DNA of 64,000 nucleotides from [Mycobacterium] fortunisiensis (GCF_019050325.1 NZ_VOMB01000010.1:248001-312000), one strand, 5' to 3'. Numbered from the stretch's first letter, positions 9,065-19,845 are shown. Notes: generated by a model not told the origin, from the letters alone. Numbers and translations: made by a program.

Positions 9065-10357
9065 ATGATCGCCGTGGCCGCATCGAGAAACGCGGGAGGC
9101 CGGACGTCTGCCCGGGCACACCCGGCGAAGGTGCGCGCCATCCACGACCTGTTCGTCGAGGGCCGGGTGGATGCCGATTACCTGGACACCAGCCCGGTGC
9201 GGCGGATCATCGCCGAGAGTTGGCAGCGCAGCCTGGCCACCGGTGTGGACCCCGATCTGGGTGCACGGGCGACGGCGGCGGCCACCGCGCTGACCGAGTT
9301 GCGCCGCGCCCATCCGCTGGCGCCCACGCTGCCGCTTATCCGGCGGTTGCTGATCGAGGATGCCGTCGACTCCGGGGTGCTGGTGGCGATCACCGCCGCC
9401 GACGGCACCCTGCTGTGGGTCGAGGGAGACCCGGGCGTCCGGCGCAAGGCCGAGGCGATGAACTTCGTGCCCGGTTCGGACTGGAGCGAGCGGGCGGCGG
9501 GGACGAATGCGCCCGGCACCGCGCTGGCCCTGGATCGGGAATTGCAGATCCTGGGCTCCGAACACTTTTCCCGCGCGGTACACCCCTGGAGTTGCACCGC
9601 GGTACCCGTGCACGACCCGGCCACCGGCGTGCTGCTGGGTGCCATCGACCTGACCGGCGGCTCTGCCGTCGCGTCCCCGCAGACGTTGGCCCTGGTCCGG
9701 GCTACTGCGGCGGCCGTGGAGAACCAACTTGCCCTGCTCCGGCTCACCGGGCCGGCAGCCCCGGTGGCGGCCGAGGGCGCCCGGTTGCGTGTGTTGGGCG
9801 CCGACCGACCCCGCTGGCAGGCCGGCGACGGGCCGCCCAGTGTGCTGACCGGGCGTCACGCCGACATCCTGGTGCTGCTGATCCGGCACCCGGAGGGGCT
9901 CAGCGCCGATCACCTGGCGATGCTGCTCGACGACAAGGACCTCGATGTGGTCACGGTGCGGGCCGAGGTGTCGCGGCTGCGCCGGGTGATCGGCACCAGC
10001 TACCTCGCCTCGCGGCCCTACCGGTTGGCGGCGCCGGTGGCCAGCGACATGGGCGACGTGTATGCCGCGCTGCAGGCCGGCAACGTGTCGGCCGCCCTGG
10101 ACGCGTACGGCGGGGCATTGCTGCCGCAGTCGGTGTCACCGGCCATCGCGCGACTGCGCACCGAGCTCAGTGCCGGCTTGCGGGAAGCGGTGCTGTCCGG
10201 CGACAGCCTGCCGCTGCTGCGGCGCTGGCTGGAATTGCCCGACGGCCGCGACGACCGGCAGGCCTGGCGGGTGCTGCACGAGCACGCCGAGGCCGACCCG
10301 GTGGCCCGCGCCACCGCGCGTGGTCACCTGGCCGGGATCGACGCCGAGCTGGGCTGA
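9065..10357 (+). CDS. GAF-domain transcriptional regulator of the aldehyde dehydrogenase/ethanolamine region
   Basis: 430 residues. Residues about 35-70 (VRRIIAESWQRSLATGVDPD) and 95-225 match the N-terminal sensory half of AcoR-type activators. They include a GAF domain with the signature SDWSERAAGTNAPGTAL and HPWSCTAVPVHDP. The sigma-54 AAA+ domain of AcoR is absent. Instead the protein carries a winged-helix-like segment (VTVRAEVSRLRRVIGTSYLASR, about 295-320) and a helical C-terminus. It lies directly upstream of, and in the same direction as, the aldehyde dehydrogenase gene, so it is the likely regulator of that gene and perhaps of the eut genes. The effector is unknown. Confidence 0.8.
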   Translation: MIAVAASRNAGGRTSARAHPAKVRAIHDLFVEGRVDADYLDTSPVRRIIAESWQRSLATGVDPDLGARATAAATALTELRRAHPLAPTLPLIRRLLIEDAVDSGVLVAITAADGTLLWVEGDPGVRRKAEAMNFVPGSDWSERAAGTNAPGTALALDRELQILGSEHFSRAVHPWSCTAVPVHDPATGVLLGAIDLTGGSAVASPQTLALVRATAAAVENQLALLRLTGPAAPVAAEGARLRVLGADRPRWQAGDGPPSVLTGRHADILVLLIRHPEGLSADHLAMLLDDKDLDVVTVRAEVSRLRRVIGTSYLASRPYRLAAPVASDMGDVYAALQAGNVSAALDAYGGALLPQSVSPAIARLRTELSAGLREAVLSGDSLPLLRRWLELPDGRDDRQAWRVLHEHAEADPVARATARGHLAGIDAELG

Positions 10358-10427
10358 ATTTGTCGGCCCGCCGACGTGCTGAATTTGTCGGCCCGCCGAC
10401 GTGCTGAATTTGTCGGCCCGCCGACGT
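10353..10427. repeat. Three perfect tandem copies of a 25-bp unit
   Basis: Three identical head-to-tail 25-bp units at 10353-10377, 10378-10402 and 10403-10427. Each begins GCTGAATTT and contains the dyad GTCGG-CCCG-CCGAC. The first copy contains the regulator's stop codon. It may act as a set of hairpins, as repeated operators, or simply be a minisatellite. Confidence 0.95.
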
Positions 10428-10447
10428 GCTGACCCACTGCTTCGAAA

Positions 10448-10494
10448 GTGACGCAAAGATCGTCATCCTCGCCTGGAAGCGGCCTCTGCGTCAC
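10448..10494. promoter_or_regulatory. Inverted repeat upstream of the aldehyde dehydrogenase
   Basis: GTGACGCA (10448-10455) and its exact complement TGCGTCAC (10487-10494) are separated by 31 bases, about 100 bases before the dehydrogenase start. A direct repeat TGCAAC (around 10511 and 10522) follows. A binding region for the adjacent GAF-domain regulator is plausible but untested. Confidence 0.4.
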
Positions 10495-10590
10495 ACTCGG
10501 CGCAAAAGTGTGCAACTGTGCTGCAACGTACAGCTGACTACCTTTGGTGATGACCGACACATTTCGGTGTCGAGAGTGCAGGAGATTGCC

Positions 10591-12114
<1,524 letters not shown>

Positions 12115-12127
12115 TCAACGCCGAATG

Positions 12128-12172
12128 TGAACTTGTGTGCGAAGAATCCCGAAAATCTGGCACACAAGTTCA
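12128..12172. terminator. Hairpin after the aldehyde dehydrogenase
   Basis: A perfect 13-bp stem, TGAACTTGTGTGC with GCACACAAGTTCA, and a 19-base loop, starting 13 bases after the stop codon. The preceding bases GCCGAATG resemble the hairpin after eutC (GCCGAGTG), suggesting a shared element type. Confidence 0.7.
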
Positions 12173-12182
12173 CCTTCGCTGC

Positions 12183-12573
12183 CTACTCGGTCAGCGCACA
12201 ATCGCCGCAGTAGCCGCCGCCGGGAAACTGATAGAACAGGCAGCAGTTGCGTCGCCGGAAGCGTTGTCCCACAACGTCCGCGGTGCCGCTCAAGAGGTCG
12301 GTGGCGATCAGGGCCGCCACGAGGTCCCGACCGGCGACTCGGCGATGACACCCGCGGCCCGGTGCACGTCGGCTACGGTCACCCAGGGGGCACCACACGT
12401 ACCGAGCCTCGGCCGGTGGGTGGAATCGTCTTGCCAGAACAAAGAATCCATGGTCAACAGCGGCACCGACCCCAGGAATGCCGCGGCGCGCGGAAGGCCG
12501 ACACTGTCGCGGCCCGGGTCCGCATCGTGTACTCGCCCAGTGCGGCGATCGGGCCGAACTCTCCAGCATCCAT
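12183..12573 (-). pseudogene. Decayed FhuF-like (2Fe-2S) ferric-iron reductase gene
   Basis: The minus strand ends in NCCLFYQFPGGGYCGDCALTE. Its CC-x9-C-x2-C cysteine pattern is the C-terminal [2Fe-2S] motif of FhuF-type siderophore ferric reductases. The remaining pieces are spread over three frames: MDAGEFGPIAALGEYT from ATG 12573, then RAAAFLGSVPLLTMDSLFW in a second frame, then the Cys-rich end in a third. With about 390 bp in total, against the usual 230-260 codons, the gene is both frameshifted and shortened. No intact upstream part was found. The call rests mainly on the C-terminal motif. Confidence 0.6.
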
Positions 12574-12841
12574 TGGCGACCAGGCTAGCCGCATTGACCT
12601 GGGGCGCAACGTCAGGTGCGCTGCTGGCCGGTGCCGTGCGCAGATCTGTTGCCCGAGTTGGATTCTGGTGGGAGCTTCCCGACGGCGGCCCAAATTCGCC
12701 GTTGGGGTAGACAGAGCCGCGCCGGGCGGCGATACTCTTCCATCAAAGGTCGAGTTTCATACCTTTTAGTGCGGGCGCAGGGTTCGGCGTCGAGGCCGGT
12801 GGAGTTGCACACGAAAATTATTGTCAATTAAGGAGTTTGAC
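12574..12841. other. Non-coding gap before the ethanolamine permease
   Basis: No convincing gene on either strand. The distal part is comparatively AT-rich (CGAAAATTATTGTCAATT) and runs into an AAGGAG ribosome site just before the permease ATG, so the promoter of the permease-eutBC operon probably lies here. Part of the segment may be further remains of the decayed reductase gene. Confidence 0.5.
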
Positions 12842-14257
12842 ATGGCGGGTGTGGAAGAACACCTGGAGAGCGCTGACTATCTCAGCAAACGTCAGCTCAG
12901 ATCCGGCAGTGCCGGCTGGCTCCTCCTGGCCGGGCTCGGCGTCAGTTATGTGATCTCCGGCGACTTCTCCGGCTGGAACTTCGGCCTGCAGCAGGGCGGC
13001 TTCGGCGGGCTGCTGATCGCCGTGGTCATCATTGCCGCCATGTACTTCTGCATGGTGCTGGGTTTGGCCGAGTTGTCCTCGGCGCTGCCCGCGGCCGGCG
13101 GCGGCTACACCTTCGCCCGGCGCGCGTTGGGCCCGTGGGGCGGTTTCGCCACCGGAACCGCGATCCTGATCGAGTACTCGATCGCCCCGGCGGCCATCGC
13201 CACCTTCATCGGCGGGTACGTCGAATCGCTGGGCCTGTTCGGCATTCACAAAGGCTGGTGGGTCTATCTGGCGGCGTTCGTCATCTTCATCGGCATCCAC
13301 CTCGCCGGCGTCGGTGAGGCGCTGCGGCTGATGTTCGTCATCACCGCGATCGCCATCCTCGGCTTGATCATCTTCGCGGTCAGCGCCATCGGCAGCTTCG
13401 ACGTCGCCAACCTGACCAACATCGCCCCGGATGCCGCAGCCCTCGGTGCCAGCAGCTTCCTGCCCCACGGCTACCTGGGTATCTGGGCGGCCATCCCGTT
13501 CGCCATCTGGTTCTTCCTGGCCGTCGAGGGTGTCCCACTGGCCGCCGAGGAAACCGCCAACCCGGAGCGCAACGTGCCGCGCGGCATCATCGCGGCAATG
13601 ACCGTCCTGATCATCACCTGCGTGACGGTGTTGTTCCTGACCACGGGAGCCGGTGGTGCAGAAGCGATGTCGACGGTCGACGATCCGCTGGTGCAGGCGC
13701 TCGGCGGTGACGGCACGGCCGCCAAACTGGTCAACTACATCGGCCTGGCCGGCCTGATCGCCAGCTTCTTCTCGATCATCTACGCGTACTCGCGGCAGAC
13801 GTTCGCGTTGTCGCGGGCCGGGTATCTGCCCACCCAGCTGTCGGTGACGAACACGCGCAAGGCGCCCACCCTCGCCCTGATCGTCCCCGGTATCGTCGGC
13901 TTCCTGCTCTCGCTGACCGGCCACGGCGACCTGATCCTGAACATGGCGGTCTTCGGCGCGGCACTGAGCTACGTGTTGATGATGGTCAGTCACATCGTGC
14001 TGCGGGTCCGGGAGCCGGAGATGAACCGGCCGTACCGCACCCCGGGCGGCATCGTCACCACCGGCTTCGCGCTGATCGTGGCCGTGGTGGCGGTCATCGC
14101 GACCTTCCTCGTCGACCCGGTGGCCGCGGGTCTGTGCCTGGCGGTGTTCGCCGCGTTCATGCTCTACTTCGCGCTCTACAGCCGGCACCGCCTGGTGGCC
14201 AACTCGCCCGATGAGGAGTTCGCGATGCTCGCGGAGGCGGAGAGCGAACTGAAATGA
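12842..14257 (+). CDS. eat: Ethanolamine permease (APC superfamily)
   Basis: 471 residues with about 12 hydrophobic transmembrane segments. Typical amino acid/polyamine/organocation features are present: SYVISGDFSGWNFGLQQGG near the start, LPAAGGGYTFARRALGPWGG in helices 2-3, and GVPLAAEETANPERNVPRG mid-protein, all characteristic of the ethanolamine permease subfamily. AAGGAG sits 6 bases before the ATG. The stop overlaps the eutB start (ATGA), so import and degradation are cotranslated. No microcompartment shell genes are nearby. Confidence 0.92.
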   Translation: MAGVEEHLESADYLSKRQLRSGSAGWLLLAGLGVSYVISGDFSGWNFGLQQGGFGGLLIAVVIIAAMYFCMVLGLAELSSALPAAGGGYTFARRALGPWGGFATGTAILIEYSIAPAAIATFIGGYVESLGLFGIHKGWWVYLAAFVIFIGIHLAGVGEALRLMFVITAIAILGLIIFAVSAIGSFDVANLTNIAPDAAALGASSFLPHGYLGIWAAIPFAIWFFLAVEGVPLAAEETANPERNVPRGIIAAMTVLIITCVTVLFLTTGAGGAEAMSTVDDPLVQALGGDGTAAKLVNYIGLAGLIASFFSIIYAYSRQTFALSRAGYLPTQLSVTNTRKAPTLALIVPGIVGFLLSLTGHGDLILNMAVFGAALSYVLMMVSHIVLRVREPEMNRPYRTPGGIVTTGFALIVAVVAVIATFLVDPVAAGLCLAVFAAFMLYFALYSRHRLVANSPDEEFAMLAEAESELK

Positions 14258-15669
14258 AGTACCACCAGCAGGTTTCGGGGGTGACCTACAGCTTCGATGG
14301 CCTGGTCGAAGTGATGGCCAAGGCCACCCCGCTGCGTTCCGGCGATCAGCTCGCCGGCTGCGCGGCCGAGCACGACGGCGAACGCGCTGCGGCCGCCTGG
14401 GTGCTCGCAGACCTGCCGCTGGAGATCTTCCTCAACGAGGAGTTGGTGGCATACGACACCGACGAGGTGACCCGGCTGATCATGGACAGCCATGACCGCC
14501 AAGCCTTTTCGGAGGTTTCGCACCTGACCGTCGGCGGGTTGCGGGACTGGCTGATGGATGTCGCGGCCCACGATCACAGCGCCGAGCGGCTGGCCGCCGT
14601 CGCCCCGGGGCTCACCCCGGAGATGGTGGCGGCGGTCAGCAAGATTATGCGCAATCAGGATCTGATCGCGGTGTCGGCGGCCGTGGAGGTCACCGCGGCG
14701 TTCCGCACCACCGTCGGTGCCCGCGGCACGCTGGCCACCCGGCTGCAGCCCAACCATCCCACCGACGACCCGCGCGGTATCGCCGCGGCGGTGCTCGACG
14801 GGCTGCTGCTGGGTTGTGGCGACGCGGTGATCGGGATCAACCCGGCCACCGATTCGCCCCAGGCCACCGCGGACCTGCTCTACCTGCTCGACACGATCCG
14901 TACCCGTTACGCCATTCCGGCCCAGTCCTGCGTGCTGTCGCACGTCACCACCACGATCGGGTTGATCGAGGCCGGAGCGCCGGTGGATCTGGTCTTCCAG
15001 TCCATTGCGGGCACCGAAGCCGCCAACTCGGCGTTCGGCGTGAACCTGCAGTTGCTGCGGGAGGGCAACGCGGCCGCGCGCAGCCTGCGTCGGGGCACCG
15101 TCGGTGACAACGTCATGTACCTGGAGACCGGGCAGGGCTCGGCGTTGAGTTCGGGTGCGCACCTCGGTGTCGGCGGCAAGCCGGTGGACCAGCAGACCTT
15201 GGAGGCCCGCGCCTACGCGGTGGCCCGCGATCTGCAGCCGCTGCTGGTCAACACCGTCGTCGGGTTCATCGGGCCGGAGTACCTCTACGACGGCAAGCAG
15301 ATCATCCGGGCCGGGCTCGAAGACCACTTCTGCGGCAAGCTGCTCGGCCTGCCGATGGGCGTGGATGTCTGTTACACCAATCATGCCGAGGCCGACCAGA
15401 ACGACATGGACACCCTGCTGACGCTGTTGGCGGCGGCGCAGGTGGCCTTCGTGATCACCGTGCCCGGCGCCGATGACGTGATGCTGGGCTACCAGAGCCT
15501 GTCGTTTCACGACGTGCTGACCACCCGACGCACGCTGGGGCTGCGCCCGGCGCCGGAGTTCGAGGCCTGGCTGCGCAGCGTCGGGATGGTGGATGACTCC
15601 GGCAAGCTGACCCCGTTCGACCTGGAGCGCTCGGCGCTGCGGTCGTTGACTTCGGGGGAGGTGCGATGA
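14254..15669 (+). CDS. eutB: Ethanolamine ammonia-lyase large subunit
   Basis: 471 residues, standard EutB length. With EutC and adenosylcobalamin it converts ethanolamine into acetaldehyde and ammonia. Family hallmarks are EIFLNEELVAYDTDEVTRLI, the TRLQPNHPTDDPRGIAAAVL segment, GLLLGCGDAVIGINPATDS and the VCYTNHAEADQND region. ATG overlaps the permease stop, and its own stop overlaps eutC. Neither the reactivase EutA nor carboxysome-like shell proteins are seen, so this is the minimal cytosolic pathway, feeding the aldehyde dehydrogenase at 10591. Confidence 0.95.
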   Translation: MKYHQQVSGVTYSFDGLVEVMAKATPLRSGDQLAGCAAEHDGERAAAAWVLADLPLEIFLNEELVAYDTDEVTRLIMDSHDRQAFSEVSHLTVGGLRDWLMDVAAHDHSAERLAAVAPGLTPEMVAAVSKIMRNQDLIAVSAAVEVTAAFRTTVGARGTLATRLQPNHPTDDPRGIAAAVLDGLLLGCGDAVIGINPATDSPQATADLLYLLDTIRTRYAIPAQSCVLSHVTTTIGLIEAGAPVDLVFQSIAGTEAANSAFGVNLQLLREGNAAARSLRRGTVGDNVMYLETGQGSALSSGAHLGVGGKPVDQQTLEARAYAVARDLQPLLVNTVVGFIGPEYLYDGKQIIRAGLEDHFCGKLLGLPMGVDVCYTNHAEADQNDMDTLLTLLAAAQVAFVITVPGADDVMLGYQSLSFHDVLTTRRTLGLRPAPEFEAWLRSVGMVDDSGKLTPFDLERSALRSLTSGEVR

Positions 15670-16418
15670 GCCCGAACGAGGTTGCGGTTCAAGAGTTCTG
15701 GGATGAGCTGCGCAAAACCACGCAGGCCAGGATCGGGCTGGGCCGGGCCGGCAACGCGTTGCCCACCCGCCGGGTGCTCGAGCTGGCCGCGGCGCATGCC
15801 GTCGCGCGTGATGCCGTGCATGTGCCGCTGGACACCGATCGACTGGTGACGGCCGTGCGCACCGTTGGCATCGGGGAGCCGACCGTGGTGACCAGTCGGG
15901 CCGCCTCGCGCGACGAGTACCTGCGCCGGCCCGACCTGGGCCGGCTGCCCGCCGACGGAATGTCGGTGCCCGACACCGGAGCCGACATCGGCTTCATGCT
16001 GGCCGACGGTCTGTCGCCGACCGCGTTGGATCGTCACGGTGCGGCGCTGCTGACGGCGTTGGTGGCAGCGCTCAAAGACCGGCACAGCCTGGCCCCGCCG
16101 GTCATCGCGACGCAGGCTCGGGTGGCGCTCGGCGACCATGTCGGAGCCTTGGCGCGGGTGCGGACCCTGCTGGTCATCATCGGGGAGCGGCCCGGCCTGA
16201 GCGTCGCCGACAGCGTCGGCATCTACCTGACCCACCAGCCGAGGCCCGGTCGCGCCGATGCCGAGCGCAACTGCATCTCGAACATCCATCCGCCCGAGGG
16301 GCTGGGCTATGCCGATGCCGCGCGGGTGGCCGCGAGCCTGGTCGACGGCGCGCTGGCGTTGGGCCGTTCCGGCGTCGACCTGAAGGACACCTCGCCGAGG
16401 CTCTCCGAGCTCACCTAG
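15666..16418 (+). CDS. eutC: Ethanolamine ammonia-lyase small subunit
   Basis: 250 residues. The small subunit helps bind adenosylcobalamin. Recognisable segments are TQARIGLGRAGNALPTRRVLEL near the start, DIGFMLADGLSPTAL, ERPGLSVADSVGIYLTH and DAERNCISNIHPPEGLGY, all typical of EutC. Start ATG 15666 overlaps the eutB stop (ATGA). A long hairpin begins five bases after the stop codon and probably terminates the operon. Confidence 0.95.
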   Translation: MSPNEVAVQEFWDELRKTTQARIGLGRAGNALPTRRVLELAAAHAVARDAVHVPLDTDRLVTAVRTVGIGEPTVVTSRAASRDEYLRRPDLGRLPADGMSVPDTGADIGFMLADGLSPTALDRHGAALLTALVAALKDRHSLAPPVIATQARVALGDHVGALARVRTLLVIIGERPGLSVADSVGIYLTHQPRPGRADAERNCISNIHPPEGLGYADAARVAASLVDGALALGRSGVDLKDTSPRLSELT

Positions 16419-16422
16419 ATGC

Positions 16423-16486
16423 CGAGTGTGAACAAGATGGCGAGATTTCTCGACAATCTCGCGATCTTGTTCACGTTGGGCACTCG
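16423..16486. terminator. Long hairpin after eutC
   Basis: An inner stem of 19 bp with one mismatch (16429-16447 with 16455-16473) around a 7-base loop, and an outer CGAGTG/CACTCG stem (16423-16428 with 16481-16486). It separates the eut operon from rplM. The remaining 190 bases up to rplM are the ribosomal-protein promoter and leader, in which no specific site is assigned. Confidence 0.75.
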
Positions 16487-16674
16487 AGGGGTCCCGCCAG
16501 GCGCGTTTTGACCTGCGAGGACGCCCGCAGGTAAGCTGCTCCGTTGGTGTGCGCTGCCCTTGTGGGCGAGCGGGTCCCGGGTCAACGTCGGTCGCCGGGA
16601 CATCGTAGTGGCGCTCACCTGACCGGCATCCCGGCCAGCCCGGGGTCCAACCGAGATAGATAGAGGTAAGCGCT

Positions 16675-17114
16675 GTGCCTACGTACACGCCGAAGGCAGG
16701 TGACACCACGCGTCAGTGGTATGTCATCGATGCCCAGGACGTGGTGCTCGGCCGGCTCGCCGCGGCAGCTGCAACTCTGCTGCGCGGCAAGCACAAGCCG
16801 ACATTCACGCCGAATGTCGACGGTGGCGACTTCGTCATCGTCATCAACGCTGACAAGATTTCCGTCAGCGGCAACAAGCTCACGAACAAGTTCGCTTACA
16901 GCCACTCGGGTTACCCGGGCGGTCTGCGCAAGCGCACCATCGGTGAGCTGCTGGAGAAGCACCCGACGCGCGTCGTCGAGAACGCCATCCTCGGCATGCT
17001 GCCCCACACCAAGCTGGGTCGGCAGATCCAGAAGAAGCTGAAGGTCTACGCCGGCCCGGATCATCCGCACGCCGCGCAGCAGCCGATTCCGTACGAGATC
17101 AAGCAGGTGGCCCA

Positions 17115-17118
<4 letters not shown>
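16675..17118 (+). CDS. rplM: 50S ribosomal protein L13
   Basis: 147 residues, standard length. Early-assembling large-subunit protein. Conserved stretches are [37 protein letters not shown], and [14 protein letters not shown]. It uses a GTG start with an AGAGGTAAG-type ribosome site. The stop overlaps the rpsI start (GTGA), giving the usual L13-S9 coupled operon. The homologous pair in M. tuberculosis is Rv3443c-Rv3442c. Confidence 0.98.
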
Positions 17119-17588
<470 letters not shown>

Positions 17589-17611
17589 TCTGTCGCCATT
17601 ACGGCCGAACG

Positions 17612-17655
17612 AACCCGCCGGGTGTGTCATGTACACACCCGGCGGGTTTGTTTTT
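17612..17655 (+). terminator. Intrinsic terminator of rplM-rpsI
   Basis: A perfect 16-bp GC-rich stem (17612-17627 with 17633-17648), 5-base loop, followed by TGTTTTTG. One of the few textbook U-tract terminators in the window. Confidence 0.95.
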
Positions 17656-17783
17656 GTCTCCGGACGAGCCCCAGTTTTCTACGTTTGGGCTGTTGAGAGC
17701 GGGCGATCACGACCCAGGCGCAGAAACCGGCGCGACGGCCGCACAATTTTCTTCGCGATTCGGGGTTTGAAGATCAGCGGACC

Positions 17784-17908
17784 GTGGAAGCCCTCTGCAC
17801 GGAGAGCAGGGGGCCGCTTTGTGTCAGCAGATCGTGCCCGCAGGACCTTCCTGCCATCCCGTCGCGTGACGTCGGGGGGACCGGGTGCCGCTTCCACACC
17901 GGAAGGAG
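17784..17908 (+). ncRNA. Structured 5' leader, riboswitch-like, before the secreted protein at 17914
   Basis: GTGGAAGC (17784-17791) pairs exactly with GCTTCCAC (17890-17897) to close a domain of about 100 bases. Internal hairpins include GCAGGA-CCT-TCCTGC (17840-17854) and CCCTCTGC with GCAGGGGG. The 3' strand of the closing stem contains CTTCC (17891-17895), which can instead pair with GGAAG (17901-17905), part of the ribosome site GGAAGGAG. The two pairings exclude each other, a typical translational on/off layout. It matches no RNA family I can recognise. The rest of the gap (17656-17783) presumably holds the promoter. Confidence 0.5.
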
Positions 17909-17913
17909 TAATT

Positions 17914-18330
17914 GTGGGGAACTTCGTGAAGACAGCGACCGCGGGCGCGATGCTCGGTGGATCGTTGCTGTTTACCGTCGGCCTTGGGATCGCGAACGCG
18001 GCACCGAACACCATCGGCGACGGCAAGGTCAACCTCGCGCTGGGCAACGTCTCGGTGCTGGAGAACGTCGACACCGCCGCGGCCGCGCAGATCGCCGCCG
18101 GGGTGTGCGAGTCGACCGATACCGCGTCGCTGACCACCGCCGTGCAGGGCGTCGACGCCAACGGCACCGACCATGTGGTCTGCACCAACAACTTGGGGAC
18201 CATCTCGTTCAGCCAGAACGGCCCCGCCGAGCGGTCCGACGACGTTGCGCGGGGCGCTGGGCCACACACCGTGGCACCCACGACGGAGCCCGGTGACACC
18301 GACTCCTCGTCGGACGACGTCGGCCGCTAG
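17914..18330 (+). CDS. Small secreted mycobacterial protein of unknown function
   Basis: 138 residues. The GTG start follows a strong GGAAGGAG site. Residues 1-29 form a Sec signal peptide (KTATAGAMLGGSLLF hydrophobic core, cleavage likely after IANA). The mature part has the sequence style of a Mycobacterium-specific family: GKVNLALGNVSVLENVDTAA, AAQIAAGVC, and a second Cys in HVVCTNN, suggesting one disulfide. It ends in an acidic Ser/Asp tail. Function is unknown. Expression may be controlled by the structured leader directly upstream. Confidence 0.75.
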   Translation: MGNFVKTATAGAMLGGSLLFTVGLGIANAAPNTIGDGKVNLALGNVSVLENVDTAAAAQIAAGVCESTDTASLTTAVQGVDANGTDHVVCTNNLGTISFSQNGPAERSDDVARGAGPHTVAPTTEPGDTDSSSDDVGR

Positions 18331-18472
18331 CCGCGATGACGCCGGTCACCGCCCGCGGATGGACCCGCGGGCGGTGCGCCGTGTATCTCGAACAGGTCTC
18401 GATTGGGCCGCGGCATGATCGCTGACCTCGTCGGTTGTGTTTCCAGCGGCCAATTATGAGAAGTTTAAGGGC

Positions 18473-19813
18473 ATGGCTCGACTGTTCGGCACCGATGGCG
18501 TGCGTGGGGTCGCCAATCGCGATCTGACTGCCGAACTGGCAGTGGCACTCGGTTCGGCGGCCGCGCGGCGCCTCGGCAACTCCGCGGGGCATGCCCGCCG
18601 GGTGGCGGTGGTGGGGCGCGACCCGCGGGCCAGCGGCGAGATGCTGGAAGCCGCGGTGATCGCCGGCATCACCAGCGAAGGCGTCGACGTGCTGCGGGTC
18701 GGGGTGCTGCCGACACCGGCCGTGGCCTATCTGACCAGCGCCTATGACGCGGATTTCGGCGTGATGATCTCCGCCTCGCACAACCCGATGCCCGACAACG
18801 GCATCAAGATCTTCGGTCCCGGCGGACACAAGCTCGACGACGCTGCCGAGGACCGCATCGCCGAACTCGTCAACACGGGACCGGGGCCACGCCCGACCGG
18901 GGCCGGGATCGGTCGCGTGCTCGATGCCGAGGACGCGCTCGACCGCTATCTACGGCACGCCGGCAAGGCCATGACGACGCGGCTCGACGGGCTGACCGTC
19001 GTGGTCGATTGCGCGCACGGCGCGGCGTCGGCCGCGGCCCCGCGCGCCTACCGCGCGGCGGGCGCCAATGTCATCGCGATCAATGCCGAGCCCAACGGTC
19101 TCAACATCAACGACGGCTGCGGCTCCACCCACATGGAGGCGCTGCAGGCGGCGGTCGTCGAGCACAAGGCCGATCTCGGACTCGCCCACGACGGCGACGC
19201 CGACCGGTGTCTGGCGGTGGATGCCGCAGGACGAGTGGTCGACGGCGACGCGATCATGGTGGTGCTCGCCCTGGCCATGCAAGACTCCGGCGAGCTGGCC
19301 TCGAACACGCTGGTCGCCACCGTGATGAGCAACCTGGGCCTGCACCTGGCGATGCGCGCGGCCGGGATCGAGGTCCGCACCACCAGCGTCGGGGACCGCT
19401 ACGTCCTGGAGGAGTTGCGGGCCGGCGAGTTCTCCCTCGGCGGTGAGCAGTCCGGTCACATCGTGCTGCCCGGCTTCGGCACCACCGGTGACGGCATCGT
19501 CACCGGCCTGCGGCTGATGTCGCGGATGGCCCAGACCGGCGCCGCGCTGGCTGCCCTTGCCGAGCCGATGCGCACCCTGCCGCAGGTACTGATCAATGTC
19601 GCCGTGGCGGACAAGGCGGCAGTGGCTGAGGCGCCGTCGGTGCAGACCGCGGTCGCTGCGGCGGAAGCCGAGCTCGGCGACACCGGTCGAATCCTGTTGC
19701 GGCCCTCGGGAACCGAACAGGTGGTGCGGGTGATGGTCGAGGCGGCCGACGAGGACACGGCCCGCATGCTGGCGGTGCGGGTGGCCGATTCGGTCAGCGG
19801 CCAGTCGGCCTGA
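18473..19813 (+). CDS. glmM: Phosphoglucosamine mutase
   Basis: 446 residues. Converts glucosamine-6-phosphate to glucosamine-1-phosphate for UDP-GlcNAc and peptidoglycan synthesis. The catalytic phosphoserine is Ser102 in [12 protein letters not shown]. The metal-binding loop is DGDADRC, the sugar-binding loop GGEQSGHI, and the phosphate-binding loop [12 protein letters not shown] near the C-terminus. ATG 18473 gives the canonical [12 protein letters not shown] start. It acts directly after GlmS, whose gene lies at 52601, about 33 kb away in this genome. Confidence 0.97.
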   Translation: MARLFGTDGVRGVANRDLTAELAVALGSAAARRLGNSAGHARRVAVVGRDPRASGEMLEAAVIAGITSEGVDVLRVGVLPTPAVAYLTSAYDADFGVMISASHNPMPDNGIKIFGPGGHKLDDAAEDRIAELVNTGPGPRPTGAGIGRVLDAEDALDRYLRHAGKAMTTRLDGLTVVVDCAHGAASAAAPRAYRAAGANVIAINAEPNGLNINDGCGSTHMEALQAAVVEHKADLGLAHDGDADRCLAVDAAGRVVDGDAIMVVLALAMQDSGELASNTLVATVMSNLGLHLAMRAAGIEVRTTSVGDRYVLEELRAGEFSLGGEQSGHIVLPGFGTTGDGIVTGLRLMSRMAQTGAALAALAEPMRTLPQVLINVAVADKAAVAEAPSVQTAVAAAEAELGDTGRILLRPSGTEQVVRVMVEAADEDTARMLAVRVADSVSGQSA

Positions 19814-19845
19814 CGAGGGCTTGCGCGAGGAACATTCAAACGCGA

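Noticed and set aside
10353..10427. CRISPR-like repeat
   Set aside because: Units are directly abutting with no spacers, only three copies, and no cas genes nearby.
12135..12769. Two plus-strand open frames across the gap after the aldehyde dehydrogenase
   Set aside because: No recognisable domain or ribosome site; the minus strand carries the FhuF-like remains instead.
16487..16674. Autoregulatory L13 leader element before rplM
   Set aside because: No structure comparable to the known L13 leaders of Firmicutes could be recognised by eye.
17784..17908. ydaO-type (cyclic di-AMP) or M-box riboswitch
   Set aside because: A leader of this kind was expected before an exported protein, but the conserved sequence blocks of those classes are not present; left as an unassigned structured leader.
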